Part shown: positions 54,810 to 64,000 of the stretch, in pieces
Position numbering within the stretch: the stretch's first letter is position 1
Layout of the letters: each line of letters starts with the position of its first letter
From: Methanosarcina thermophila TM-1
GTDB lineage: Archaea > Halobacteriota > Methanosarcinia > Methanosarcinales > Methanosarcinaceae
Reading direction: 5' to 3'
DNA length: 64,000 nucleotides
NCBI RefSeq assembly: GCF_000969885.1
Contig: NZ_CP009501.1
Coordinates: forward strand, 372,001 to 436,000
Made by a program: the position numbers and the translations under genes
The notes under the pieces: model-generated
The model's database searches: none
What the model was told of the DNA's origin: nothing
What the model saw: only the letters and a program-made list of their open reading frames with translations

Positions 54810-56990
54810 TCATTTTTGCCTTATGATATTCTTGACCCGTCTGTCCCATTCCGTAGATTCGAAAAGATCCTTCAGTTCTGGAGAATCTTCGATAAAGCAG
54901 AAACCCCAGTAAACCGCAGGCAGAAGCTCCCGTTTCCACTGTTCTTTTTTCTTCTTGTCAAGGAACTGGTAAGTTTCCGAAGATGAGAGGCGGCTTACAA
55001 AACCTAGCACTTTTACAAGCTCAGGGATGGTTTTGTGAGCCGAACCGAGTTTCAGGCATTTGAGCCTGTGGCTGTCTATCTTCCGGAAGTCGGGCTCAAA
55101 GCCCAAAGTTTTTAAGATCCGGTTCTTCTCTTGCAATGAGAGGTGTTCTCCTTCATACTTAAGGGAGTTCAGAGCCTGGAGTTTAAGCAGCCATTCGACT
55201 TCACCAAAAACCTTGGGTTTGTGCTGCCTTGAAACGTCTCCAAGCCTGCGGTCTTCATAGGCTTCCCGCTTGAGCTTATTAACATTGGCAGCAAGCTTTG
55301 CTAATTCTTCTGCATCCCTGAGTTCTCTGACCCGGAATTTCAGAGCAGCCCGCATGAGTTCTCTTTTTTCTCGTTCAAAAGCCCCGACATCCTTCTCCTC
55401 TGTTAGTGCAAGCAAGCGTGAGAAATATTTTGCCCGAATGGAAGTTGGAGGAAGCTTTACAGGGACTTCTTTAATCTTAACACCTTTTCCCTTTCCACGG
55501 AGCCCGAGTTCCACCTTCTTAATCTCTATCTTCCCTTCCTCGATCGCCCTGGCTGCATCCCCTTCGGAGAAAAGTTCTTCAAGGCGGATTTCAGGCTGGA
55601 GCATCTGAACCTGGTCGACCTTTTCCCCGGAGAAAACACCTTCCCCAAAACGCTGGTAGAGAGAATCAATACTGTCCGAAATCTCAAAGATGCTGCCCTG
55701 CTGCTTTCCTGATATGGGGGAAAGCCTTGTCACCCTTCCTACCTGCTGTTCAAAGAGACGCATGCTCAGGGTGGGGCGCAGCAAAATAAGAGTTTCCAGT
55801 CCCGGGAAATCAAAACCTTCAATCAGCATGCCGACTGTACACAGTACATAAGGAGGCTTTCCCATCTCCCTGAAAGCTGCAAGAATAGCATTCTGTTCAT
55901 CCTTGGGCAGCTCGGAACTTATAAAAACGGCGTCCCGGAACTTCCCTTCAGGAGTATAGTTCTTAAAATCTACAGGTAGAACAGGTTCTATATCTTTCTC
56001 GAGTTTCTTGGCTGAAATATCCCCATTGAAAATGGAGGAGGTAAGCTTTGCATGGAAAGCGTTAATTTCTTTATCGCCTCCCCCTACGCCATAGACGCGT
56101 TTCCTGACAGGGGCGCAAAAGACAAGCGTTTTTGCATGCCTTTGTTTTACCATGGAATCATACACATCTTTTGCAAGCTGGGTTCTTCGGATTACCTTTT
56201 TCAATCGGTCGGGAGTGCTGCAATCTAGGAACAGATCCTGTCTATCAAGCTCGCCAAGTCCTTTTTCAAAGTCAAATATCTCAAATATATCTTCCGAGCT
56301 CTCGGCAATCGTATATTTAAGGGGTGCAAGTTCATTGTCTAGGATGCACTCAGGAAGGGTTTTTGTGTATATTTCCCTCATGTCCCCTGCAATCTCATCT
56401 ACGAATTTGACATTCCCGACAACACCCTGGAACGGGGTTGCAGTCATTCCCAGAATTTTTGTCCTTTCCCCAAACTCATTGAGAAAATCATTTCCCCGGT
56501 TATTTATGAAATTATGGATCTCATCTACAATAGCAAGATCAGTAAATTTAAGAATCAGGTCTTTGATCTCAGCACTCTGCTTCCCGAGTATAGTTTGCAG
56601 AGAGGCAAAAAGTACGAAACCTTCGCCCTTTTTCTGACCAAGGGCTCTCAAAGTAGCAGCAAGCTCTTTTCTGTCCACCCTGCGTTCGGAGTAAAGAAGG
56701 GCGCTGTTAGGAAAAAGAGGCTGATTTTTCTTTCTATTGTAATAAGCCTGGCTAAGAAGAGGGTTATTTTTCGAGACAAGGAAAAGCATAAGTTTACCCT
56801 CATCATAGTACTTTTTCATTATATGCTTCGAAAGAAAGGTCTTACCCCAGCCTGTAGGGACTTTGATATAGCCTCTCTGATTGGTTTCAAAATATCTCAG
56901 AATATCCTCGAAGATTTTCTTTTTATCTTCCCTCAGGGGTTCAAGCTCGACGCTTTCCGTACGTGCTGGAATTTCATTTAAACTTGTCAT
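54810..56990 (-). CDS. SF2 helicase, DEIH type, with unassigned C-terminal region
   Basis: A 726-residue protein. The Walker A motif VPTGWGKTFLSKH lies near residue 40, DEIH in AIVDEIHNFIN near 155, TATPF near 180, and the second RecA domain carries VGMLIEGFDFPGLETLILLRPTLSMRLFEQQVGRVTRL (about 390-430). The layout resembles ResIII/RadD-type repair or restriction helicases. Residues about 480-726 are helical and charged and match nothing I recognise. No methyltransferase or nuclease gene is next to it, so a role in restriction is not supported. Confidence 0.85.
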   Translation of the reverse strand: MTSLNEIPARTESVELEPLREDKKKIFEDILRYFETNQRGYIKVPTGWGKTFLSKHIMKKYYDEGKLMLFLVSKNNPLLSQAYYNRKKNQPLFPNSALLYSERRVDRKELAATLRALGQKKGEGFVLFASLQTILGKQSAEIKDLILKFTDLAIVDEIHNFINNRGNDFLNEFGERTKILGMTATPFQGVVGNVKFVDEIAGDMREIYTKTLPECILDNELAPLKYTIAESSEDIFEIFDFEKGLGELDRQDLFLDCSTPDRLKKVIRRTQLAKDVYDSMVKQRHAKTLVFCAPVRKRVYGVGGGDKEINAFHAKLTSSIFNGDISAKKLEKDIEPVLPVDFKNYTPEGKFRDAVFISSELPKDEQNAILAAFREMGKPPYVLCTVGMLIEGFDFPGLETLILLRPTLSMRLFEQQVGRVTRLSPISGKQQGSIFEISDSIDSLYQRFGEGVFSGEKVDQVQMLQPEIRLEELFSEGDAARAIEEGKIEIKKVELGLRGKGKGVKIKEVPVKLPPTSIRAKYFSRLLALTEEKDVGAFEREKRELMRAALKFRVRELRDAEELAKLAANVNKLKREAYEDRRLGDVSRQHKPKVFGEVEWLLKLQALNSLKYEGEHLSLQEKNRILKTLGFEPDFRKIDSHRLKCLKLGSAHKTIPELVKVLGFVSRLSSSETYQFLDKKKKEQWKRELLPAVYWGFCFIEDSPELKDLFESTEWDRRVKNIIRQK

Positions 56991-57380
56991 CAGTACGCTG
57001 TCCTTATACTTTTCAATGTAGAAACTTTTTAATGCTTATTCAAAACCAGAAAGTGCCTTACTAAAGGTTTCTGGGAAACTGGTATAGCCATGCAACAGGA
57101 AATGCTGCATGTATAAATAAGAAGTAACTCCCCGTAACTTACAAATATTTGGTAAAAATTTCAGTCCAGAAAACTTGAGTCAGAATCATTTTGTCCAGAA
57201 GCGAAGAAGAATAACCCTGGAACTGTTTTTATTCAAAAGGAATACCTGTTCACTAATAAGAATTACGCAAATATATATGTTATGCCGAAGAAGCCGGAAA
57301 GAAGAAGCAAATAAGGAATTTTGCTTCCTCAATGGTCTCCAGATAACTCTTTTTAGATAATTTATGGAGTTTTAAAGCAT
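56991..57380. other. gene-free interval
   Basis: No gene is supported between the helicase and thrS. On the minus strand the AT-rich segment near 57000-57060 probably carries the helicase promoter. Confidence 0.5.
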
Positions 57381-59288
57381 TTAGAAGAACTTCGGTCTTA
57401 AAGAGAGATACTTTGCAAGCGGCAGTTTCCGGTACGGTTTTCCTGCAATCTCGCCTCTGACCCTCATGTTGAGTTCTTCCGGAGTAATCTGCACTTTTTT
57501 CGGCTTATTCTGTTCAGACTCAGCCCGGATGGTTACATTAATGCTGCCTTCCTCGACTTCTTTATCTCCAATTACCACCACGTAAGGAATCCATTCCCTG
57601 CCTGCATCCCTGATTTTCTTGCCTACTGACAAGTCGCGGTCGTCAATATCAACCCTGCAGTCCAGTTTTTGTGAAACCTCTTCAGCAAAGGCAATGTGTT
57701 TTTCTGAAATTGGCAAAATTCTTACCTGGGTAGGAGAAAGCCAGACAGGCAACATGGGAACCTTTCCTTCTTCAGTTTCCATTGCAGCCTTTTCAAGAAG
57801 GGCGTAAATGCAGCGCTCGATTGCTCCGCTGGGGGAGCAGTGAAGCACGATGGGTCGTTCCAGCTTGCCATCCGGATTTACATAGGAAATATCGTACCTC
57901 TCTGCGTTTTCAACATCAATCTGAACCGTGGAAAGTGCACTTGCCTTTGCAAGGGCATCTACGAAGTTAAATTCGAACTTGAGCACGAAGTAGAAGAAGC
58001 GGGTATCCCACATCTCAACAAGCACGGGTTTATTGACTGTCTTTGCCATATTGACTACAAGCTCTTTATTCGACTCATAAAAGTCTCTGGTAAATCGGAT
58101 AGCAACCTCGTAATCATTAATATGGATTCCAATGTTTTCAAGCACATCGATACAGAGGTCATACTGCTGCTTAAACTGGTCCACAGCCTGGTCCATATCT
58201 GCGCAGAGAGTATGCATATCAGGCATGGTGAAAGCTCGAAGCCTTCTCAAGCCCACAAGTTCTCCCCGCTGTTCCTTCCTGAAACTGTAGCGGGTCATTT
58301 CAATCATCCGAAGAGGCAGGTTCCTGTAGGAAATTGTCATGTCGTGACTCATAAGAAACTGCCCGAAACAGGCTGCAAAACGCAGAAACATTTGCCGTTT
58401 GTCGGACTCGATGGAATACTGTCTTGCGGGGAACCTGTCAAGATATTTTTTCAGGGTCGGATGGTTCATGTCGTACATGATAGGTGTTTCGACTTCCATT
58501 GCCCCGAAACAGGTTGAGACATCAAGCACATAGTTCTCAAGGAGGGATTTTACAAGCCTGCCTTTGGGATAGTAGCGCATATTTCCGGAGTCAGACCCAG
58601 GCTCGTAATCTGCAAGCTCAAGTCTCCGCATAAGCTCCACATGGGGAGGAGTACGCTCAACAGCCCTGCTCTTGGAAATTTCGTAGTTTACGAATTGCTG
58701 AAGTTTGGGGTAAGGCGTAAGGTCAAAGTTCTCAACTTCATGAAGTTCTCCATCAGGAGTGAGGATACGCCAGTAGGATTTTGCCGTACTTTCGGCTTTG
58801 AGAGCTTCGGAAACAACCTCTTCCTTTTCTCCAGTTGCTTCTACCTTGCCTGCCGGTTTTGCAGCCGCCTCAGGGCGGATACTTCTGGAAAGCTCGGAGA
58901 GCGGATGCCCTTTACAGCTTATACTGAAAGCCTTATACCAGCCGAAGGGAGCACGTTTAACCTCATACTTACCTGAGAGCGCAGCCTCGACTCCTTTAAG
59001 AACCTGTACTGCAGTCTTTGGAGAGGAAAGATCCGAGCTTAAGTGAGCATAAGGATAAAGCATTATACGGTTAGTTTTGACCTGGGCTGCTACCTTCTCG
59101 ATTTCAGAAACTGTCTTTTCTATGGTCTCTTCAGGATTTGCCTCATCTACACTTTCCACAGCCATAAAAGCGGTAAGCGCTTCCTCAAGCCTGCCGGACT
59201 TTAAGGATTCTTCAATTTTTTCAGCAACTGGGGTTTGTTTTTTGGTTTCGTATTCAATATAATCAGAGTGAATGAGCAATAACTGCAT
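57381..59288 (-). CDS. thrS: threonyl-tRNA synthetase, archaeal type
   Basis: A 635-residue class II synthetase with the archaeal N-terminal editing domain of D-aminoacyl-tRNA deacylase fold ([24 protein letters not shown] ... [29 protein letters not shown], 1-140). The catalytic core includes [63 protein letters not shown] and [17 protein letters not shown], followed by an anticodon-binding domain ([18 protein letters not shown]). ATG at 59288 has GGTGG just upstream. An upstream frame extension of six residues is unlikely. Confidence 0.96.
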   Translation of the reverse strand: MQLLLIHSDYIEYETKKQTPVAEKIEESLKSGRLEEALTAFMAVESVDEANPEETIEKTVSEIEKVAAQVKTNRIMLYPYAHLSSDLSSPKTAVQVLKGVEAALSGKYEVKRAPFGWYKAFSISCKGHPLSELSRSIRPEAAAKPAGKVEATGEKEEVVSEALKAESTAKSYWRILTPDGELHEVENFDLTPYPKLQQFVNYEISKSRAVERTPPHVELMRRLELADYEPGSDSGNMRYYPKGRLVKSLLENYVLDVSTCFGAMEVETPIMYDMNHPTLKKYLDRFPARQYSIESDKRQMFLRFAACFGQFLMSHDMTISYRNLPLRMIEMTRYSFRKEQRGELVGLRRLRAFTMPDMHTLCADMDQAVDQFKQQYDLCIDVLENIGIHINDYEVAIRFTRDFYESNKELVVNMAKTVNKPVLVEMWDTRFFYFVLKFEFNFVDALAKASALSTVQIDVENAERYDISYVNPDGKLERPIVLHCSPSGAIERCIYALLEKAAMETEEGKVPMLPVWLSPTQVRILPISEKHIAFAEEVSQKLDCRVDIDDRDLSVGKKIRDAGREWIPYVVVIGDKEVEEGSINVTIRAESEQNKPKKVQITPEELNMRVRGEIAGKPYRKLPLAKYLSLRPKFF

Positions 59289-59573
59289 TCTACCACCTGT
59301 TTTCACAATGAGATTTTATCCCGAATTAACTTCGGTCTGGAATTTTGTACCGAACTGCTTCGGCTCTGAATCAGACAATTAATTTATTCAAGACGGTTTG
59401 CAGGATGTACCCGTCAGTAGAGCTCGATACAATGGAGTAAAGAAGAATATATGACAGCCCTAATATCCTTCAACAATATAAAGCAATCCCTTTCGATCGA
59501 TATTTTCATATCGTATAGACTCTTATGTCTCAGACCTTCTTCGAATTACTTACATAGTCTGATTTTCTGGAAA

Positions 59574-60680
59574 TTACTTCTCTGAGCCAGCACTGCAATG
59601 GTGTCCAATGTTTTTAACTTCGAGGTTAGCCTCTACAAGTTCGGGATGGTTCTGTTCCTGATAAACCCTGTAAGCTGCAACCAGAGCTCCCAGAAGAATA
59701 GGAGCTGCAAAAAAACCAGCAATTCCTCCGACAAAAGCTCCGCCAAGGAAAGCAAGCATGAGCAGCATAGGATGAATCCGCGATTTCAGGCTGGTCAGGT
59801 AAGGCCTTAGGATGAGTTCCGGAGGACCGTAGATTATGATGGTGGAGACCAAAAAGAAAGTCGCTGCACTCTCAAATCCGAGCTCAAGGTACCTCATTAA
59901 AGCAAGAGGTATAAGTATCATATATCCGGCAAAAAGAGGAACTATCGAAGCTATGAAGACCAGGGTTGCAAGGGCAAGTACATGGGAAAACCCAAATGCG
60001 TAGAAAACAAAAACCGAGGTCACACTTACTATCAGGGCAGAGTAAGCATTGCCAACGAAAATTCCCTTAAGGATCATATCAAGATGACTTGCGTAACGGT
60101 TTACTATTTCCTTGTATTCTTTCGGTACCACGCCAAGAAAAGCGCAGTAAAGCCGATCTCCATCTGCAAGTATAAAATAGCAGAAAATGATCGAAATTAT
60201 AAAATTGATGACAAAAAGTCCGATGCTCTGTGCATATGAAAGAAGCCCTATGCTGCCCACCGTAGGGAGCAGTGAGGTAAAGAGATCCCAGATAGTAGTA
60301 TTAATTCTTATCAATATCTCTCTCGGAATATTCAGGGAATTTACAAAATTTAGGATTGCTGCCGCAACCGCTGTCTGATGCTCAATAACCCAGGAGATCT
60401 GGTTAAGAATCTCAACAATGCCTGCCCCAATAATGAATACTATAGGAATGAATATGCACAGGCTGGCTATGAGAGCCCCGACTTTTCTATGCTTTCTGAA
60501 TTTTATCTGGATAGGTCTGGCAATGTAAGCAAAGACTATGCCCAATACGATTCCATCTGCGAGGGGCAGCAAGATTAGAATAGCAAAGTATAGAAGCAGG
60601 GCTACTGCCAGGGCTGCTCCAATTTTCCATTTACTGGCGATTAACTGGCTTACTCCATCCGGGGTTTGATTGAATCTCAT
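59574..60680 (-). CDS. AI-2E family (UPF0118) membrane protein
   Basis: A 368-residue protein with about eight membrane helices and the family layout: two helices, a long cytoplasmic/helical insert (about 80-150), then the conserved block VVPKEYKEIVNRYASHLDMILKGIFVGNAYSALIVSVTSVFVFYAFGFSHVLALATLVFIASIVPLFAGYMILIPLAL. Family members include TqsA and Na+(Li+)/H+ antiporters, so the substrate cannot be deduced here. It is monocistronic, about 285 bp upstream of thrS. Confidence 0.9.
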   Translation of the reverse strand: MRFNQTPDGVSQLIASKWKIGAALAVALLLYFAILILLPLADGIVLGIVFAYIARPIQIKFRKHRKVGALIASLCIFIPIVFIIGAGIVEILNQISWVIEHQTAVAAAILNFVNSLNIPREILIRINTTIWDLFTSLLPTVGSIGLLSYAQSIGLFVINFIISIIFCYFILADGDRLYCAFLGVVPKEYKEIVNRYASHLDMILKGIFVGNAYSALIVSVTSVFVFYAFGFSHVLALATLVFIASIVPLFAGYMILIPLALMRYLELGFESAATFFLVSTIIIYGPPELILRPYLTSLKSRIHPMLLMLAFLGGAFVGGIAGFFAAPILLGALVAAYRVYQEQNHPELVEANLEVKNIGHHCSAGSEK

Positions 60681-60871
60681 TCTTCAATTCCTTATATAGA
60701 TAAATAATAACAGTTTAGCAAATTTAAATTTAACTGGTAGAATCAAGTCAAATATATATCGCAAGTAATAAAAATATAAATACTTAAGCTAATTCGAGAA
60801 TGTAATATCTAAATATAATTAGAAACTATTTAAAAATATCATAGCGATGGAAAATCCGAACTTTTAATTTT

Positions 60872-63172
60872 TCATATCTTTAACCTTTGATCCAGGTCAG
60901 GTACGAGTTTATCAAAGTATCGGGTAACCACACAGGATTCCGTACATTTTCCGCACCTGATACAGGCTTCGCTTACGTGTGGGATTTTTCCTTCGAGAGA
61001 CACTGCTCCAACTGGACAGGCTTTTACACAGATTCCGCAGCCGGTACAGCGGGAAAGCCTTACAAACTGTCTTGCAGTTTCCTTAAAAAGCGAAACCGCC
61101 TTTTCCTTTGTTTCCGAACTTGCAAGCAGGTTTCCGTTCGAAAAAAATTTTACAGTTCCGGTTCTGGTTTTAATAAGCAGCATCCCCAGGTCTTCGGCAT
61201 AAACCGTGTTCCCAAGCACGTTGACGAAACCTGCGGCTTCTTTTTCCCTTATGCCTTTTACTCCTGCTTCTATGGAATAACCGCCTGCACGACAGGGAGA
61301 AATTCCTCCCACGACTTCAATTTCAAAGTTTTCAGTGTTTTCTCCGGGCAGGACTGAGATTCCGAGCTCTTCAGCCAGCCTGAGCATTTTAGGCGGTAGT
61401 TCTTTCCAGCGCCAGAATCCATGTTCTACGAACTTTTCGGAAAGTCCCCGTTCTTTAGCCCATTTCAACAGGAAAGCGTTCCACTTTGCGTACATTTCAG
61501 GGTGCAGTTCTTTTACCATGGCATATTCCGCAGCAAGGGCAGATGGACAGAGCCAGCAGCCTACTCTTTCGAAGCCGAGGTCATAGAGAGGATTGTAGGA
61601 AAGCCCTCTCCAGTGGATATAGAGCCAAACCTCAATTGCCTTCCAGTCCCTGATAGGGAAAATATTGAGCTGGGCAGGGACAAAGGGATTGGTCTCGCTT
61701 GCTGCAATCCTTGCCCTTGAGAATGATTCGTGTTTTCGCTTACCGTCAATTGTCAGATAAGTCACATCACCGGAGCTTTTTAGAGAGAAATTCTCTTTCC
61801 CTGCATCAATAATGTCGCCTGCTGATGCCAGTTTGCAGACCTTGCAGCACCAGCGGAAGTCTTTTGCAGGTGGTCCGAATTTTCCTACCTGATCCCAGAA
61901 AGCGGAACCCGCGTTAGCTTCATTTAGAAGAATTCCTTTTTCCCGGCAAAAACTTCGTACAAATTCGACTGTTTCCGGAAATTCAATACCTGTGTTCAGG
62001 AAGAAAGCTTTAAGTTCTCTCTGCTTGAGAGATGCACGAGCTAGATCAAGTGCTACAAGGCTGTCTTTTCCGCCGCTGAAAGATACATAGACAGGCAGGT
62101 TTCGGTATTCTTTCCTGGAGATAATCCCGCGGATAGTGTTGATCGCATTTTTTCCAAGCACCTGGAGGTGCTTTTTATTGGCTTCTATGCATGCATCTAG
62201 ATCCGGGGTTTCAGGATGAAGCGTGATCTCGCTGCCGTCAATCTTCTTTATCCTGAGAATTTTTGTCCCGGCTCCGGTTGAAGATTCCAGTTTATTCCTG
62301 TTCTTGGTTTCAGGCAGGGTTGTGTAATCCGAAAAGTCATTTCCATCGATTAAAGAAACCCCGTATCCTGTCAGGCTACCTGCGGTAATAAGGACGAAAT
62401 CCCCTGCTTTTATATTGCTGTCAAAGGCTTCAATAGATTCCGAGGATACGCTTTTTCCACTAAGATGCCTGTTTGTTTTCTTAAGTTCTACTTTCCTGCC
62501 TTCAGCGTGTTTCAGGAGAATTTTTGTTCCCTGCAGGGTAGGTTCAAAGCTGTAATCCATTTTCGAGAGGTCAAACCTGAGAATTCCAAACACAAAGCCA
62601 TCTACGATCACTTCATCGGTTTTATCCTCACCAGGGATCTTGTTAAGGAGAATTAGCCTCTTTCCCAGGGGATTGCAGCCAAAGGCTAAATAAAGCTCCC
62701 TATCCAGGACTTCCCTCTCATAAGGAGAACAAAAACGGACATCTGCAGGCTGTGAGAGCTGAAGGCTTTTCCCCCTACCTCCACATCTTCCACATTCCTC
62801 ACCTATCAGGGGCAGGTTGCATTTTTTACACCAGAAAATCTGATCGTCTTCATACTCGAAACGATGGGAGCTCTTTTTCTGGTTAGCTATATCCGGACTT
62901 TTCTCAGAGCCACGGCTCTTGCTGAAAGCTTGCTTCCTCTCCGAAGCTCCTCTTTTAAAACCTGTTGACTTGTTTTCTGATTTGCCCTTCGGGGTTTGAG
63001 AACTCTTTTTATCAGGACTTCGAGAGGCTTTTTTGTCCGGATATCGAGAAACCTTATTACCTGAATTTCGAGATATTTTATTATCTGAAATCTGAAAACC
63101 TTTTCTATCCTGATTATTTCTCTCTGGTTCCAGCGAACCCGAAGCCTGGAATTTTTCTTTTTTCTGCTGCAT
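60872..63172 (-). CDS. PAPS-reductase-like multidomain protein with zinc ribbon, PUA-like and ferredoxin domains
   Basis: A 766-residue protein. The N-terminal 110 residues are Lys/Ser-rich low complexity (repeated SRxPDKKxS). A zinc ribbon follows (CKKCNLPLIGEECGRCGG, about 114-132), then a region including a PUA-like segment (VSSESIEAFDSNIKAGDFVLITAGSLTGYG, about 245-275). A PP-loop ATPase of PAPS-reductase type has YVSFSGGKDSLVALDLAR (about 362-379), FLNTGIEFPETVEFV and the cysteine-rich RWCCKVCKLA. Two 4Fe-4S motifs (CTGCGICVKACP and CIRCGKCTESC) end the protein. Methanogens have such fusions. The reaction is unknown, with tRNA thiolation or sulfur reduction as the usual guesses. Confidence 0.88.
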   Translation of the reverse strand: MQQKKEKFQASGSLEPERNNQDRKGFQISDNKISRNSGNKVSRYPDKKASRSPDKKSSQTPKGKSENKSTGFKRGASERKQAFSKSRGSEKSPDIANQKKSSHRFEYEDDQIFWCKKCNLPLIGEECGRCGGRGKSLQLSQPADVRFCSPYEREVLDRELYLAFGCNPLGKRLILLNKIPGEDKTDEVIVDGFVFGILRFDLSKMDYSFEPTLQGTKILLKHAEGRKVELKKTNRHLSGKSVSSESIEAFDSNIKAGDFVLITAGSLTGYGVSLIDGNDFSDYTTLPETKNRNKLESSTGAGTKILRIKKIDGSEITLHPETPDLDACIEANKKHLQVLGKNAINTIRGIISRKEYRNLPVYVSFSGGKDSLVALDLARASLKQRELKAFFLNTGIEFPETVEFVRSFCREKGILLNEANAGSAFWDQVGKFGPPAKDFRWCCKVCKLASAGDIIDAGKENFSLKSSGDVTYLTIDGKRKHESFSRARIAASETNPFVPAQLNIFPIRDWKAIEVWLYIHWRGLSYNPLYDLGFERVGCWLCPSALAAEYAMVKELHPEMYAKWNAFLLKWAKERGLSEKFVEHGFWRWKELPPKMLRLAEELGISVLPGENTENFEIEVVGGISPCRAGGYSIEAGVKGIREKEAAGFVNVLGNTVYAEDLGMLLIKTRTGTVKFFSNGNLLASSETKEKAVSLFKETARQFVRLSRCTGCGICVKACPVGAVSLEGKIPHVSEACIRCGKCTESCVVTRYFDKLVPDLDQRLKI

Positions 63173-63574
63173 AGAAACCCTGATTATTAGTTCGAGGAAA
63201 TCGTTAAGTATTTGATTTTAGTTTATAGTTCAGTTTCACAAGGAATGCGTTTATCAATATATTAAAATTGTGAAGTTGAAAAACTCTATCTAAAATTTCG
63301 CCTGGAACATGTTGCGGTATAAAGGGACAAAGACAGGCGAACTTAAAAACTCAATAAAGAATCACCTGATTAATAATGAGAATCTCATCGAAAATCGTTA
63401 TCTAAACGATAAAGGGTTATGCCGATAATTAAAATCCTGATCAGTAAAATTTACTTCTTCAGTACAAATATAACTTTATCTATATATTAAACTATTGATT
63501 TTAATTATACTTATGAATTATGGATATATTAAGCTTCCTGTTATGGCAAGGCTTACTCTCAAAGGTAATGTGTT
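63173..63574. promoter_or_regulatory. divergent promoter region with partial operator-like sites
   Basis: Between the PAPS-reductase-like gene and the geranylgeranyl reductase gene I see ATTAAAATTGTGAAG (63261-63275), a 12-of-15 match to one side of the cysteine-regulon palindrome, and a half-site TTTCACAAGG (63234-63243). Also present are an ATCGTT/AACGAT hairpin near 63392-63408 and AT-rich promoter-like runs at 63470-63520. There is no gene. Confidence 0.4.
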
Positions 63575-64000
63575 ATGAATTATGATGTTATTGTGGTCGG
63601 AGCCGGGCCTGTGGGATCCACTGCAGCTCGCTATGCAGCCCTGAACGGGGCAAAGGTTCTGCTGCTCGAAGAACATGCTTCCATAGGGTCGCCCGTTAGC
63701 TGTACCGGGCTTTTGAGCACCAGAGCGGTTGCAGAATGCGAACTCAAGCCTTCTGACGAGTTTGTGCTCAATTCCGTACGCGGGGCGATGGTGTACGCTC
63801 CTGACGGGCAGTGCCTGCCGATCGATGGAAAGCAAACAAAGGCATATGTGGTGTCGCGGAAAAACTTTGACCGCGCCCTTGCAGTGATGGCTGTGGAAGA
63901 AGGCGTAGAACTTTCACTCAGGACAAGGGCAGTGGGACTTGAGAAAACCAGTCCAGAGACCGGTAAGGGAGGAAATGAAGGCTCTCAGGTAAAACTAAGA
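63575..64000 (+). CDS. geranylgeranyl reductase family protein (partial, cut by window end)
   Basis: The first 142 codons are present. MNYDVIVVGAGPVGSTAARYAALNGAKVLLLEEHASIGSPVSCTGLLSTRAV shows the FAD-binding GxGxxG motif and the CTGLLS-type segment of the archaeal geranylgeranyl reductase family, continued by YVVSRKNFDRALAVMAVEEGVEL. These flavoproteins saturate the isoprenoid chains of archaeal lipids or of menaquinone/methanophenazine-type side chains. Which member this is cannot be told without the C-terminal part. Confidence 0.9.
   Translation, partial: MNYDVIVVGAGPVGSTAARYAALNGAKVLLLEEHASIGSPVSCTGLLSTRAVAECELKPSDEFVLNSVRGAMVYAPDGQCLPIDGKQTKAYVVSRKNFDRALAVMAVEEGVELSLRTRAVGLEKTSPETGKGGNEGSQVKLR

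Noticed and set aside
54810-56990. restriction-modification or defence island around the helicase
   Set aside because: Neighbours are a nitroreductase and thrS; no methyltransferase, nuclease or toxin gene is present.

Overview
The window is a chromosomal segment of a methanogenic archaeon, almost certainly a Methanosarcina species. The evidence is the archaeal exosome/proteasome/RNase P superoperon, an archaeal-type threonyl-tRNA synthetase, disaggregatase-like and PKD/beta-propeller surface proteins, the AT-rich multi-repeat intergenic regions typical of the genus, and a bacterial-type cysE/cysK pair beside iscS/iscU. I could not decide the species from the sequence alone. Genes lie on both strands, with GTG and TTG starts used freely.

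Region 1 (about 1.4-9.7 kb, minus strand) is the informational superoperon, in transcription order rpl15e, exosome-associated RNA-binding protein, rnp3 (Rpp30), rnp2 (Pop5), an 840-bp gap, psmA, SBDS, rrp4, rrp41, rrp42, rpl37ae and rpoP. It couples ribosome components, RNA degradation and processing, and proteolysis. Internal TATA-like boxes suggest several sub-promoters. Rrp41 carries a very long acidic tail with nine hexapeptide repeats.

Region 2 (9.7-25.9 kb) is accessory. It holds a compact, strongly base-paired candidate RNA (10031-10143), two paralogous DUF2207 membrane proteins followed by LemA, an acyltransferase interrupted by one in-frame amber codon, a YprA/MrfA-type helicase, a truncated NosD-like/PKD/beta-propeller surface protein, a Cys-rich FAD dehydrogenase, a small element bounded by inverted repeats, an hsdS remnant and a CheY-like receiver. 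Region 3 (26.2-35.3 kb) has a SufS-like desulfurase, an fdhD fragment, thiM-thiE, a CDF transporter, a disaggregatase-like beta-helix protein, and an arsR-zntA-HMA metal resistance operon with its operator region.

Region 4 (35.5-44.6 kb) is a coherent sulfur and Fe-S block: cysK-cysE (CysE fused to a MIP18/DUF59 domain), an HTH regulator with four C-terminal cysteines, iscS-iscU-nadA, tRNA-Cys, and metY-metX (MetX fused to CBS domains). The same palindrome, TTCACAATTGTGAA, or a close variant stands next to or just downstream of the TATA box of cysK, the regulator, iscS and tRNA-Cys. In two promoters it is doubled about two helical turns apart. This looks like an autoregulated cysteine/Fe-S regulon that includes a tRNA gene, and it is the most interesting candidate system here.

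Region 5 (44.6-64 kb) contains an arsenic module (arsR-acr3, arsM) with a 32-bp perfect operator palindrome, two very small proteins, an aldehyde:ferredoxin oxidoreductase with its polyferredoxin, a dicarboxylate/amino-acid:cation symporter, a Nudix hydrolase, a 17-bp tandem repeat array, a ferredoxin-nitroreductase, an SF2 helicase, thrS, an AI-2E family membrane protein, a multidomain PAPS-reductase-like protein, and the start of a geranylgeranyl reductase cut by the window edge. I see no CRISPR array, prophage or intact insertion sequence.
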